A stretch of DNA of 64,000 bases, taken from NCBI GenBank assembly GCA_014281115.1, contig JACONQ010000015.1:620001-684000 (forward strand), given 5' to 3'. Origin of the DNA: Laburnicola sp. R22_1. Lineage: Eukaryota > Ascomycota > Dothideomycetes > Pleosporales > Didymosphaeriaceae. Of the stretch, positions 21,001 to 31,965 are shown in pieces. Below the pieces are notes generated by a model, which saw only the letters and a list, made by a program, of their open reading frames with translations, was not told the origin of the DNA and searched no databases. Both the position numbers and the translations under genes were made by a program. Position 1 is the stretch's first letter, and every line of letters starts with the position of its first letter.

Positions 21001-23455
21001 TGTGGTTGACATTTTGGGCGGACGGTGTCGCGATAGCGGATTGTGAATGTGCCAGAGCACGTTGAGACGGAGCCATGGTAGACGCTGGTGCCGTAGGTGG
21101 AATCGTCGACTGATACTGGAGCGCATAATTACTCCTCTTTCTCGGTGAACTGACAGTGGATGGCGGAGTACTTTGCGAAGGCGGTGTCTGCGATCTCACA
21201 GCTGCTGGCGAAGGCATGCCTTCACGTTGTATTAGTTCGTCCGACTCACTGACTCCTTCCAGCGGAGTCTTGAAAGGAACACGAGATACGTTATCAGCCG
21301 AAGTCAAGATAGTTTGACTGTCTGATGCTTGTTCCGAGATAGGTGCTGATTCGCGGGACTGGTGTGGCGAAGTGTGATATGCAAGTGGACTAGATGTCCG
21401 AGGTGCATAGGGCTGTGATGAGGGTCGAGGAGGTCCACTTAGCGACGGAGAGCCGTACTGGCTTGCAACAGGGGCAGCATGCCCTTGCGGAGGCGCGGGC
21501 GCAGGCGAATATCTAGCATTGGCTACTGGGGCAGTTGGAGGGGCTGGGGAATACCTCGCATTGGCAGTGGGCGCAGCTGGCGGATGTGCTGGCGCTGGTG
21601 AATATCGGTTCGACGGAGGCGCCGGAGCAGGCTGGGGGATAGGCAGACTGTTCGTCTGCATAGGCGCTGTGGGTTGATCGGGAAATACAGGTAATCGCTC
21701 TGGCTGCTGCAGTTGGGAGATGAGGTTGTGAGACTCCGGCCGAATTTCATTTCTTAGCGAGGACCCAGACGCCGTACGCTCTTTAGGAGGGAGCCCGTGG
21801 GCTGGGGGTGGTTGTGACGTGCCCTGCTGGGGCGTGTAACGTCCAGATGGTTTCGGTTTGGATGTAACAGGCAACTCGGCGAAGAAATCGCTCGCAGGTG
21901 CTCTCGCTGGGGCACGCTTTGGAGGTGCGTTAGGTGGCAGGCTCGTCGTCTGAGGCTGCATGGAATGGCCTGAAGACAGGCCCGTAGTCGTCATGCTAGA
22001 CGGTGGCAGAGCAGGCCGAGCAGGGCCGGCATTTGACATGCTGCTGGTCCGTGGAGGTGCCGCAGGTTGCGCAGCTGGCATGGAAAGGGTGCGTGGAGCT
22101 GGTCGTCTGCGTGTAGATACGATGTCCTCTGGCAGATCATACGGTGAATGGTAACCGTCGCGGGCTTTAGCAGCAAAGCTTTCTGCAGAACTCGGCATCT
22201 GAGGTCTAGCAGGCGGCTGCTGATACGCAGATGGTTGGCCATATGCGCCATACGCGGCATTCGGTGTAGGAATTGACGGCGTTTGGTTCGGCTGGGAGAA
22301 GTATCCAGATTGGGGAGTAGACACCCCATAAGGAGTTGCAGACGGCTGCGGAACCTGTGCAGCTGCAGCTGCAGGAGCATAGCGACTCGTGCTCGGGGCG
22401 GAGACGGGCTGTACCGGCTGTTGCGATGTTTCTGAAGGTTCATCCTCCAGAAAACCTTCATCGTCGGTCAGCTCAAAGAGGGGCGCAGCTTCCCCTGCGT
22501 CCGGCAAGAAATCGTCGTCCATATCCAAATCCCACATCGAGTCACTTGCTGCTGGTGGTTGACCTTCCGACCCCTTTACTACCTGCGCCCCGGGACTCTC
22601 TTCTGACTGCGCGGGTTCTACAGGTTGGCTAGCTGCTGCTGCACCGAAGAAATCATCGCCGTCTGCGTTGCCCCAGCCGTCGGCCTCTTCTCCAGCATTT
22701 CCACCGACCTTCGTGTGACCAATAGTCTCATCACCGACAGTCGTACCGCCTGCTTCCGGGTGGAAGGTGTCCAAGGGCGTCTCTAGCGGCGGATCCTGCG
22801 GCATTCCCCCCACGTCAAACACCTCACCAGATGCGCCCCAATCATCCGTTGCCGACGCCGTGTCAGCAACCAGTGGCGCATTCTCGCTCTCAGCCATTGC
22901 CTCTTCCAAAAGCGTAGTCTCTCCTTGATGTTCGTAGTTGTCCTCAGCACGGTCGTCCGAAGATTCCGCATCGTATTCCTCCATGTCCTCATGAACACCA
23001 ACGTGGCGGGTACCATTTGCGCCCCCCTGCTCATCTTCGGTCACCGTCTCCCCTAGATTCGAGCGCGCTGCTGCGGTTGCGAGATCATTTTGTCCGGCAT
23101 AGGGACCTCCTCCCTGATTCGCCTCAGCCTCGAATGGCCGAGGAACGCTCCCGGAGTCTTCGCCCTGGCTATAGCGGTCGGAAGATTCACTACCGGAACC
23201 GGACTCGTGTCCAGGAGCGCCATTACTCGTACGCGCAGGCATCGTAGGCACGTCATCCTCATCGTCCTCTTGGCCCTCTTCTAACTCGGGCTTCGACTGA
23301 GGTATGATCTGCGGAGATGGCTGCAGCTGGTGCGCGACGGATGCATTGTGCTCGTTGGCTTCGTTGTTTGGCCGCAATGCGGGATTCCACGACGAGACGG
23401 GCGGCGTCGCGGCGCCGGCGTACGCGTAGGAGAAGTTGGGCGCGTCTTCGTCCAT
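18086..23455 (-). CDS. sec16: Sec16, COPII coat assembly scaffold at ER exit sites
   Basis: A single uninterrupted 1789-aa frame. Sec16 is a peripheral ER-membrane scaffold that organises exit sites and binds Sec23/Sec24/Sec13/Sec31 and Sar1. The N-terminal ~840 residues are disordered, acidic and then Ser/Pro/Ala-rich. The central conserved domain starts with YPVFKWGLGGTIVTSFPKR at about residue 850 and continues through the ACE1-like helical region (VWHAVDQRLWAHAMLLSSTL, VEAAHICFIFARS, KLAHAYQLAEYGHRADA) to about residue 1280. A conserved C-terminal segment, GGGGWFGGWFKKDD to FVYDPDLKKWVNKKGG, lies at about 1600-1650, before a Pro/Ser tail ending in a Lys-rich GAKKKKGGRY stretch. The start is the first ATG of the frame, close to the intergenic region shared with the flippase gene. 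Confidence 0.95.
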   Translation of the reverse strand: MDEDAPNFSYAYAGAATPPVSSWNPALRPNNEANEHNASVAHQLQPSPQIIPQSKPELEEGQEDDEDDVPTMPARTSNGAPGHESGSGSESSDRYSQGEDSGSVPRPFEAEANQGGGPYAGQNDLATAAARSNLGETVTEDEQGGANGTRHVGVHEDMEEYDAESSDDRAEDNYEHQGETTLLEEAMAESENAPLVADTASATDDWGASGEVFDVGGMPQDPPLETPLDTFHPEAGGTTVGDETIGHTKVGGNAGEEADGWGNADGDDFFGAAAASQPVEPAQSEESPGAQVVKGSEGQPPAASDSMWDLDMDDDFLPDAGEAAPLFELTDDEGFLEDEPSETSQQPVQPVSAPSTSRYAPAAAAAQVPQPSATPYGVSTPQSGYFSQPNQTPSIPTPNAAYGAYGQPSAYQQPPARPQMPSSAESFAAKARDGYHSPYDLPEDIVSTRRRPAPRTLSMPAAQPAAPPRTSSMSNAGPARPALPPSSMTTTGLSSGHSMQPQTTSLPPNAPPKRAPARAPASDFFAELPVTSKPKPSGRYTPQQGTSQPPPAHGLPPKERTASGSSLRNEIRPESHNLISQLQQPERLPVFPDQPTAPMQTNSLPIPQPAPAPPSNRYSPAPAHPPAAPTANARYSPAPPTAPVANARYSPAPAPPQGHAAPVASQYGSPSLSGPPRPSSQPYAPRTSSPLAYHTSPHQSRESAPISEQASDSQTILTSADNVSRVPFKTPLEGVSESDELIQREGMPSPAAVRSQTPPSQSTPPSTVSSPRKRSNYALQYQSTIPPTAPASTMAPSQRALAHSQSAIATPSAQNVNHIPHRRQDSLQYEFIAPSDERATDPLERWRGYPVFKWGLGGTIVTSFPKRVPRYGGGASAPMVKCSPGEVRIQNVKEALPLSEDITKFPGPLKAKSKKKDVSMWLTRHIEVLEAQLNTPGLDQSVTADELKRLEEKVLLWKVMLVFIDHDGHLDGNAAVDAAVRKLFSPETDFHTDGEPSLTTAAELVGRSRSNTASVQAEPVEPRAVEELMTLLTRGDREKAVWHAVDQRLWAHAMLLSSTLGKDIWKQVVQEFVQKEVKKMRRNNQALAVLYEIFAGNHEDCIDELVPASARAGFQMMSTDGAGSTQNALQGLDKWRETLSLVLNNRSEGDSAALVSLGKLLAGYGRVEAAHICFIFARSKAHINGVDDPEADIVLIGADHRQNPLDLGIDLDPVLLTEVYEFGLSLSAQPGSSPIIPHLQNYKLAHAYQLAEYGHRADAQAYCDAIATSMKSTTRISPYYNGSFVAMLDDLSNRLSQSPKDGSSSWISKPSMDKVSNSLLSKFNSFIAGDDEDAASNQSGGEVGPFAKIAGNTPTTLSPVQSSADLYGAYSGFGTSAAAPSAPGNSRYAPSNAYAPRTSTDSNPSRYEPNGRPSLESNDGNTGMRAVSDSYLPSTQTSNTYAPSQSQLNPSAHQSLLSKSHSYSPLRSEYNATETSYGSPYHPTPLGAEGAPAFGGYQPYHTNFGDTPAETTQASSGYEPPSSSFEPPSYQPYRPEEEDSPKQSLKPRKSFMDLSDDDDDLAGRVANLKIRGRSDADRKADEAFRKAAEEDAKRDKEAAAKKSGGGGWFGGWFKKDDNAAPKPIKAKLGEESSFVYDPDLKKWVNKKGGTTEATKPIATPPPPRSGPPSRNVSNNTNNGMGPPSSLPNSNGLAAPPTSNPFQRSSSMPPPAGIPGSRASTPGIPSDTEGPKAPVLVRPSLGSSGPPSRPGTGISTASSIDDLLGAPQARKGAGAKKKKGGRYVDVMAKP

Positions 23456-24251
23456 TACATCGATTATGGTGTAATGTTAAGGGGTATATGCAAATACTAT
23501 GCGGACGTGTCAGCGACGAGTTGCAGTGCAAATGGACACGAGCGATGGCAGCGGCGCGGATAATTGCACCACCCAGTCGACAAGATCAATGCTCCCCAAA
23601 TCTGCTGTCGAAGCACGGCGAGGACGACGGCAGTGCCTCGGCCGGGATGCGCTTGACGGGCAGGTGCAACCGTGGCACAGAGGGAGGAGGTGCGCTCCCC
23701 TTTCCAGCTGGAGGACTCGACGTCACGGAGCCGACGTACCTATACAACAGAATCGAAACGCGTGAAGAAAGGTCCTCGCAGTGAAAGAGGCGCGCAAGGG
23801 CTAGGGAAAGGACACGATGCACGGCTGCATGGTTGAATGTCGAATCCAAGGCAATCTGTTGCGCGCGCGGCGGAGGCCATGTGTTCCCCCGGTCGCAGGC
23901 CGGCCCTTCCCAAACAAGCCGCTGAGCCACACCTGTGGCGCCCTGCACGGAAGGTGCGACCACGACCACGACGCGCACCCTTCACAGCCCGCTGGCCCGC
24001 CGCTTTCTCTCTCTATACAGCCGTTAACGTCCCCTCGTTCTCATCGCCGTAGACGTAGCGTAGCCATCGTAATCCAGAGAGCGTTGCGTGCACCCGTTGG
24101 AAACCCGCATCGCCCGAAGTGCAATCTGGCCGCCTGGAGCTCCGCATACCCGAAAGCCTCCAGCAAGTCGCAAGCCGATCACACACAAAGCGCGCATGTG
24201 GAGGAGATAGCGAGACCAACTCCGGCCTGCGTTGGCCTCCTCCCATGAGCC
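23456..24251. promoter_or_regulatory. Divergent promoter region shared by sec16 (-) and the Neo1-like flippase gene (+)
   Basis: About 796 bp separates the two start codons. The open frames within it overlap on both strands and have no family resemblance, so I read the stretch as regulatory DNA plus both 5' leaders. A pyrimidine-rich tract near 24003-24020 lies on the flippase side. Confidence 0.55.
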
Positions 24252-27200
24252 ATGGCCGCGCCACACCAGTACCACCAGCCAAATGCGCCAGACGACGGCG
24301 ACTCCGACCTCGACCTCGACCTGGAAGAGCTCGACCCCCTCGCTGCAAACTCGACGTCTTCTGCCTCCCCGGCCAGGCGCACGTCTAGAGAATACAGGAA
24401 GCCCTACCATGAGCTGGGCGCAAGGATACCGCTCAGGAATCTGAGGGTGGGCAGGTTGCGGGGAAACAGACGGCGACAGGAGCCCGAGGAGGAGGATCTG
24501 CGAGGGCTGGTGGACGACGACGATGGGGCGAACAGGCACTCGGACGGCAGCTATGGGCAGTCTGGGGACGACGACGCGCCGTTGCTGTCCTCGCGCCACG
24601 AGCGGCCGAACCCCCACCCACCACCGAGCGCTCTGTCCCGCTTCCAATCGACGATACGCCTTCCCAGCTTCCTCAGCCCGAACTCGCAGGCCATCCAGCT
24701 CGGACAAGGCCCTCCAGAAGAGGACGACGCCGAACAGGAGCATGACCCGACCTCACAACGAACCATCACCGTCGGCCAGGCGCAGACTGCCCGATTTCCC
24801 GCAAACGCCGTCTCCAACGCGAAATACACTCCCTGGAGCTTCCTCCCGCGCACCCTGTACAACGAATTCTCCTTCTTTATCAACATGTACTTTTTGCTTG
24901 TCGCATTATCCCAGATTATACCCGCTCTGCGCATTGGATACCTTTCGACCTACGTTTTCCCACTGGCGTTTGTTATTACAGTCACTCTGGGGAAGGAAGC
25001 CTTCGACGACATTGCACGACGACGGCGAGACGCGGAAGCCAATTCGGAACCATACACGGTGCTGAAGTTCGAAGAAAACAGCGCTGGGAGCGGCCTTGCA
25101 CCGGGCAAGAACTCCAGCAAGAAGCGCAAGTTGCCCAAGGCACGAGGGGTCAGTGGCGGCCGGACTACCGACATCGAGGATGAGGAACAACAGATAGCCA
25201 CGACCAAGGGCATGCCCAGCGCTACTTTCTGGGAACTCACTAGGCCCTCTCGCAGTTTAAGAGTCGGAGACATAGTCAAATTGGGCAAAGACCAGCGTGT
25301 TCCAGCAGATATGGTTATTCTCAAAAGCTACTCCCACGAGGCTGCTCTTCCGACTCCAGCCAGTCAGATGGAGGATTTGCCCAGCGAAGGATCGCCAGCA
25401 GCCATGAGTGCTGGTGAAGATAATGCCGCCACTCCGGGCTCGTCTGGAGAGGCCTTCATCCGTACAGATCAGCTAGATGGAGAGACAGACTGGAAGCTGC
25501 GTTTAACATCTCCGCTAACGCAGAATCTGGATGTGGGCGAGTACACTAGGTTGCGAGTTGTTGCGGGCAAGCCAGACAAGAAGGTCAATGAGTTCTATGG
25601 TACAGTTGAGCTTCAACCGAAACAGCGACGCCAGTATGACCCCCATGAACAAGAGTCGGGACTGGCCAAAGAAGCCCAGTCAGCACCGCTCAGCATCGAC
25701 AACACGATATGGGCGAACACCGTGCTCGCTTCGAGTTGCGATGTGCTAGCTGTGGTCGTTTATACTGGACCTCAAACACGTCAAGCGCTCTCAACGTCGC
25801 AGTCTCGATCAAAGACTGGTCTGCTTGAGCTTGAAATCAACTCCTTGACGAAGTTCTTGTGCATCTTTACGCTTTCCCTGTCATTTATCCTCGTCGCTCT
25901 TGCTCGGTTTCAGGAAATTGATGGCCAGCAGTGGTACGTGTCGATGATGCGGTTTTTGATTCTTTTCTCCACTATCGTTCCTGTTGGTCTGCGTGTCAAC
26001 CTTGACATGGGCAAGTCTGTTTACGCGTGGTTCATCGAACACGACAAAAGCATCCCAGGGACTGTAGTACGGACCAGTACGATCCCGGAAGACCTGGGTC
26101 GAGTAGAGTATCTCTTGAGCGACAAGACGGGCACGCTCACTCAGAACGGTAAGAAGAAGCAACGTACCGCATATACTTCTGCTAATTGACACAGAGATGG
26201 AAATGAAGAAAATCCATGTTGGAACAGTGTCTTACGCCAATGAGGCCATGGATGAAGTCACGACATATGTTCAGCAGAGTTTCACTACCCCAACTGGGGA
26301 GCCCCCGTCATTTGTCACACCCTCGTCTACCTACGTCGCTCCCCTCACCTCAGCAACCCGAACGCGCAGAGAGATAGGTTCACGCGTTCGCGATGTTGTG
26401 CTCGCCCTCGCCCTCTGCCATAACGTCACCCCGATAACGGAAGAGGAGGATGGGCAGATGGTCACTAGCTATCAAGCCTCGTCTCCTGACGAAATTGCGA
26501 TCATTCGGTGGACAGAGATGGTTGGGCTTCGACTGGTGCAACGCGACAGAGAGTCGATGACACTTCAATCGTGTGACAGTGGTAACATAGTTGTCCGCGT
26601 GCGAATCCTAAACGTGTTTCCTTTTACCTCCGAAAGCAAGAGGATGGGCATAGTCGTCCAGTTCTATTCCGGACCGATTAACTCCCCCTCGGAAGAAGAT
26701 GGAGATGTTTGGTTCTACCAGAAGGGAGCCGATACGGTCATGACTTCTATCGTCGCTGCGAACGACTGGCTTGACGAAGAGACTGCCAACATGGCCAGGG
26801 AAGGTCTTCGAACTTTAGTGGTGGGACGTAAGAAGCTTTCGGCCCAAGCTTATACAGAGTTTTCGAGCAAGCATGCGCAAGCGTCGTTGGCATTGCAGAA
26901 CCGCGATGTTGCAGTCGCAGAAGTGGTCAAAGAGTACTTAGAGCAAGACTTGGAACTACTTGGTGTCACTGGTGTCGAAGATAAGCTGCAAAAGGACGTC
27001 AAGCCGTCGCTCGAGCTGCTCCGCAACGCTGGGATCAAGATTTGGATGTTGACGGGCGACAAGGTGGAGACTGCTCGCTGCGTGGCGGTAAGCTCCAAGC
27101 TCGTGGCTCGTGGGCAGTACGTGCACACCATCGCAAAGCGTAAGACTCAGCAAGCTCATGCATTCGTTCAGTACATCTCTAACAAACAATAGTAAAACGC

Positions 27201-28241
27201 AAAGACCTCGCACATTCCTCTCTCGACTTCCTCCGTGGCAAGACCGACGCCTGCCTCCTTATCGACGGCGAATCCCTCGCCCTTATGCTCACACATTATC
27301 GCCAAGAATTCATCTCCATCGCCGTCCAACTCCCCACTGTCGTCGCCTGCCGCTGCTCGCCCACTCAAAAAGCTGACGTCGCATACCTCATCCGCGACTA
27401 CACCAAGAAGCGCGTCTGCTGCATCGGCGATGGTGGAAACGACGTGTCTATGATCCAAGCCGCCGACGTCGGTGTAGGCATCGTCGGCAAGGAAGGTAAA
27501 CAAGCCTCCCTCGCAGCCGATTTCTCCATCGAGCAGTTCTGCTATCTGGTTAAGCTACTGGTGTGGCACGGACGAAACTCGTACAAGCGAAGCGCAAAGC
27601 TCTCCCAATTCGTCATCCACCGCGGCCTCATCATCTCCATCTGCCAAACCGTGTACTCGATCGCGTCCTCGTTCGAGCCCAACGCCCTCTACCGCGACTG
27701 GCTCCTCGTCGGCTACTCCACCGTATACACCATGGCGCCCGTCTTCTCGCTCGTGCTGGACCGCGACGTCGACGAGTCGGTCGCAAACCTCTACCCGGAA
27801 CTCTACGCCGAGCTCAAACTCGGGCGCTCCCTCTCCACCAAGTCCTTCCTCATCTGGGTCGCCGTCTCCATCTACCAAGGCTCGATGATCCAAGGGCTCT
27901 CCCAACTCCTCGTCGGCGTCGGCGACCCCTCGACGGACATTTTCAAACGCATGGTCAGCGTCTCCTTCACCGTGCTCGTCTTGAACGAGCTCGTCATGGT
28001 GGGCATGGAGGTCACGACGTGGCATTGGATCATGGTTGCTTGTATTTTTGGCACGGCGTCGGTGTATTTTGGGAGTGTGCCGTTTTTGAACGAGTATTTT
28101 GATTTGGGGTTTGTGAGTGGGGTTGCGTTTTGGTGGAAGGTCGGGGTGGTGGCGGCCATTAGTCTTGTGCCGCCTTATGCGGCGAAGATTATTGGGAGGA
28201 CGTTGAAGCCGCCGAGTTATCGGAAGGTGCAGGGTGTGTGA
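24252..28241 (+). CDS. neo1: Neo1-like P4-type ATPase (phospholipid flippase)
   Basis: P4-ATPases move aminophospholipids to the cytosolic leaflet; the Neo1/ATP9 branch acts at Golgi and endosomes and, unlike Drs2/Dnf proteins, needs no Cdc50 partner. Exons 24252-26148, 26195-27139 and 27193-28241 give 1296 aa. The N-terminal ~190 residues are acidic and disordered. The first membrane segments follow YNEFSFFINMYFLLVALSQI. The actuator-domain motif DQLDGETDWK is at about residue 409. The phosphorylated Asp is in DKTGTLTQN at about 624, with exon 1 ending directly after it. Further P-type motifs are MLTGDKVETA and the hinge GDGGNDVSMIQ. Membrane segments 5-10 occupy the last exon. The ASREIG-free, Neo1-like region PFTSESKRMGIVV marks the nucleotide-binding domain. 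It diverges from sec16. Confidence 0.94.
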
Positions 28242-29945
28242 GGTGGGGGTGGGAGGGGATGGGAGGGTGGATGCTGTTGCGTTGGGTGAGCTGGGTGGGC
28301 AAGACGTTTGCGGCGTTTTGGCTGGGTGCATAGCGTGTTCTTTTTATCTTTGTTTAAGAGTATTATGTATATTTTGTATTTTTGCATTTTGCATGTGCTT
28401 GTGTGGGCTTGTGCAGCGAGTCGTTGTGTATGTAGAAGTGCTCCTCCTCATGCGCTGCGGTTGATGATGGTGCTTATTCCTTGTCCTAGTATAACCTTTG
28501 GCAGATGGGTATGTCGGGTCATGGCATGGCATTGCATGGCAGGGCAGGGCATCTAGCGATCGTTGCTTTCTATTTATTTAGGATGGTGAGGGCACTGCAC
28601 TGCGCGTCTCTGGCACCCATACACACATAGGGTCTGTTGTGATCTGTTTTCGACTCGGGTTCAGTCTAAGGTTCATGGGCATGGGATAGGGCGTCCTTCA
28701 TTGCCGTCTTTCCTTCTATGGTCATGCGTGAGACGGCACGGCACATGCAGGCTTTACGCTTTTTCTTTTTTTCTTTGGAATGAGGCGATATGTGAGAGGT
28801 GGTTGTGAGGACTTGGGGCATGGATGCTTTTCCTGGCTTTTTTTGGGGGTACGTGCTGCTGCATGTATATATATATATATACATAGCGTGTGAGGCTGTT
28901 TTGTTAAGTTTTGGAGGCGTAGTCTACTCTACTCTACTCCACACCACATGCAGGACGGAACGGGACGGGACATGTTGATGCAAAGATGCAGTTTTGAGAT
29001 GGCGCCCGGGGGAGGACATGCGGGCTGGCAGCGTATGTTTTTATTGAGGTCGAGTGTGTGTGGAGTGTAGGGGGGAGGGATGGTGAGGTAGCGGTGGTGG
29101 TTTTATGCGTGTGGATGCGAAGGGAGGGTGTAACGTTGGCCTTTGTATCGTTTATGCTGGGAAACACAGTGTACTCGGAGTTTTGTTTTAGTACTGTATG
29201 TTGGGTAGTAGTGCGGGGTTAGAGAAAGGGAGTCGTTCTTGGATAGGCTATGGCCATAACACTGTAGGTGATGATGTTATATGGTGGATATCTGGGTGAG
29301 TTTGGGTCCCTTCGAAGGAGCTGTAGAGAGGACGTGAAGTGTTTTTGTTTTCTTTTGGTGTACTAGCGCACACTGCGCACTGCACACTATATAACGTTGC
29401 ATAAACCCGTCCCTCTCTTGCATTGAACAAGCCACGGATGGTGAGTACTGCGGGTGTTAAGAGTAAGTCAAATCACCCTCGCGGCTTTTCCACATCGCTC
29501 TTGTGCCTGCTCCCTTCAAAACAAAAAGACATAAGTACCGACGACCTCGCTTTTTGAACGAGCGACAGAGCATAACATACCTCCTTCTTATCTTGTGTCC
29601 TACCACCCATCGACACAAAAATATCGTCTTTGTACTGCTACCTTCGAGACAGAAACCCATGAAGTACCAACCACTCTCTTTTTGAACGAGCCACAGCTGG
29701 TGAGTACTGCGGGTGTTGAGAGTACCAAATGTAACAACCGCAGTGTGAGGACATCTCCTTGACGCAGACGAACATTTGAACTGCGACCGCAGACAAGGGC
29801 TTGGGTTCGAGGATATTTGAATCGGCTGGGTGGCAAGACGGCGTTTTGAGGAGGCTGAGAAGTAGGGGCCTTGGGAGCTAGTCGAAGGAATCGGACCTTG
29901 TTAGCATGCAGAATGTGCTGTAACTAGCGTGGAGTTGTGATGGCA
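28242..29945. other. Gene-free T/G-rich region 3' of the flippase gene
   Basis: The 3' flank contains a short TA repeat near 28866-28880 and a duplicated segment described separately. No open frame has recognisable content and no RNA gene is visible. Confidence 0.4.
29425..29724 (+). repeat. Interspersed direct repeat pair (~40 bp)
   Basis: A segment reading GAACRAGCCAC, then TGGTGAGTACTGCGGGTGTT and AGAGTA occurs at about 29426-29465 and again at about 29684-29724. Between them AAGTACC..., followed by CTTTTTGAACGAGC, is also duplicated (about 29533 and 29660). The stretch looks like a remnant of a duplicated unit. Confidence 0.65.
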
Positions 29946-30704
29946 TGTGAGGGGGCGACATTTTGAAGAGGTCGGCCCACGTCCGGGACATGGAAGTGAG
30001 AGAGGGTTTAGGTCATAGGAAGCGAAGAGGTGTTTAGGTTGTAGGAAGTGGAAAGGTGTTTAGGTTATAGGAAGCAAAGAGTTGTTTATGTTATAAGACG
30101 TAAATAAGTATTTAAGTTATAGAATGTAAAGAGGTGTTTGGGTTATAGGAAGTTAAAAGGTGTTTAGGTTGTAGGAAGCGAAAAGATGTTTGGGTTGTAG
30201 GAAGCAAAAAGGTGCGAGTGTGAAGAAAGGAACAGAAGAACAAAGTGGATGATAGAGGGGTTTATATACCTATGAGACTTAGCAAGGGAAATAGTCCTCC
30301 GCCTAACGGTGCGGAGACCTGTATGCGGTATGCCCTAAGTTTTTGGGGGCACTGGTACCTATGTGCGTCGTGTGATAGGTACTAACGACGGTTTAATATA
30401 ATAGGCTTCTGTATCTAATGGCGCGAAGACCTGTGATAGTGGGTGCACTAGTTATCTTAGGCGATATGTGAAAGTTATGATTTGGTCTGAGCTAAATTAC
30501 TGTGATCTCGCCACTTCTAGTGCGAGTTGTTAACTTAAAGGACGGAATAACCGAACTACCTAAGGTGTGGATGTAACTGATTATTTTGTGGCCTGATGAG
30601 TTGGCATGCTGCGACTGAGAATTTAAAGACTGGGTTGAGGTGCGTCTAATTACCATGTGAACCTGAAGCTGCTCCTTTTGAGATCAAGAGTGAAACATCG
30701 CAAA
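29946..30704. mobile_element. Possible LTR-like sequence
   Basis: The stretch starts TGTGAGGGGGCGACATTTTG, carries a TATA-like TTTATATACC near 30260 after tandem repeats, and could end at GCAAACA near 30704, followed by TTTCGGTACAGA. This resembles a retrotransposon LTR (TG...CA with an internal promoter). I find no target duplication and no second LTR in the window, so the call is tentative and the limits are guesses. Confidence 0.28.
30006..30213 (+). repeat. 26-bp minisatellite, eight units in exact register
   Basis: Eight consecutive 26-bp units based on GTTTAGGTTATAGGAAGCGA then AGAGGT, with substitutions but no insertions or deletions. Many of the differences are G/A, as RIP would give. 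Confidence 0.93.
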
Positions 30705-30846
30705 CATTTCGGTACAGATAAATATGATTGGTGACGATCGGAGAGAGTCCGGAAGACTGGTGGCTTTGGACGCTGATTAATCAAATAAACACCTTCGAAA
30801 ACAACAACCACCCTCGACGACCCCCTTCCTTTCCATTTTTACCACC

Positions 30847-31965
30847 ATGGCTACATCGCCACCTTTCCCCTCACCACCCTATTCCCGGCGACGTGCATCC
30901 CGATTAGATAACTGCGCTGGGAAACTCGCTTTCGCATCCTTTCTTACCAGGCACCAAGCTCATACCGAGTAAGTCAAGATGGCACTGCATGATTCGCTGA
31001 AAGGCTAACGCTTCTCTGCAGATATATAGCTAGAATTCATCTTCGTTGTTCCCTTCATATCCTCTTTAAAGATGACTGCACGATTACGGACGCCGTTTCG
31101 GTCTCTCTCGGCAGACAATTTTATCTCTAGAGGTTCAGCTGGACAAGTTTTCGCCATCAGCCAATCTGTTGTATTCAAGTGTCCAACACTTTTCAATAAT
31201 CCTGTGCGGGCGCAAGCAGAAGAAATAAAAGAGAGCATCAAGAAGCTAGAAAATAAAAAGGCAATATACCAGATACTAATAGAACATCGGCATCCCAACA
31301 TTGTATGTGGCCTACTTTGCGTTCTAAAGGGCATTTTTCTACATCAGCAGGAAATAACTCTTAAGACTCGTATTAAGAGGTCTCCGATGTCAGCCATAAG
31401 CCCAATTACGCAAGAGCGATAGATCCAACAAATCACCAGTGCCCTAGCCTGGATTAAGCATCTTAGTTATGCCCACAGGGATCTTCGGCCAGCAAATATA
31501 TTTCTTAGCACTAGGGAAGAAGTCAGACTAGGAGATTTTAATACAACAGTTAAGAGGGGCGAACAGCTTATAGTAGCGAGCGAGCCGTTTTGCAAGATGG
31601 ATAAAAACTACAAACCTCCCTTAGCCAGCCCGCTCAGTGAGCAATTCTCACTAGCATCTTGCATTTACACCATCCATTTTAGGCACAAACCCTTTCATAA
31701 TATCAAGGCGCCTATCAGAGTTCGGCGACTCATCATAAATCAATTTCCTTCAACCGCAGCAGATCTTATCTTCGGCGACTTAACACAAAAATATTAGCGC
31801 GGCGGTTATCATTCAATTAAGGCGGTGGAACACAAGATTGTGACCTTGCTAAGAAAGCACACAGACGCAGAAGGGCATTTAAAAAGTAATACGCTGGTCT
31901 TAGATGACATTAAAGCACAATATACCAAATTTCTAGAAAAGGAGTCTACCGCAAGCATGCTGTAG
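30847..31965 (+). pseudogene. Fungal protein-kinase-like pseudogene
   Basis: An apparent first exon (30847-30969, starting MATSPPFPSPPYSRRRAS) is followed by an intron to 31020 and a damaged kinase-like domain. Visible motifs are a glycine-loop-like RGSAGQVF, HRHPNIV, a catalytic-loop-like YAHRDLRPANIFL and LGDFN where DFG is expected. The frame is broken by a shift near 31126 (from the frame of IARIHLRC to that of RGSAGQVF), a TAG at 31420-31422 where kinases of this type have Trp, and a TAG at 31795-31797. The homologous frame continues to the stop ending at 31965. Several changes look like G to A on this strand (TGG to TAG, Gly to Ser/Arg), the expected RIP direction. The family is one expanded in some fungi; its function is unknown. 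Confidence 0.8.

Noticed and set aside
27555..28331. 258-aa minus-strand frame opposite the flippase 3' part
   Set aside because: An antisense shadow of GC-rich coding sequence with Arg/His/Pro-rich composition.
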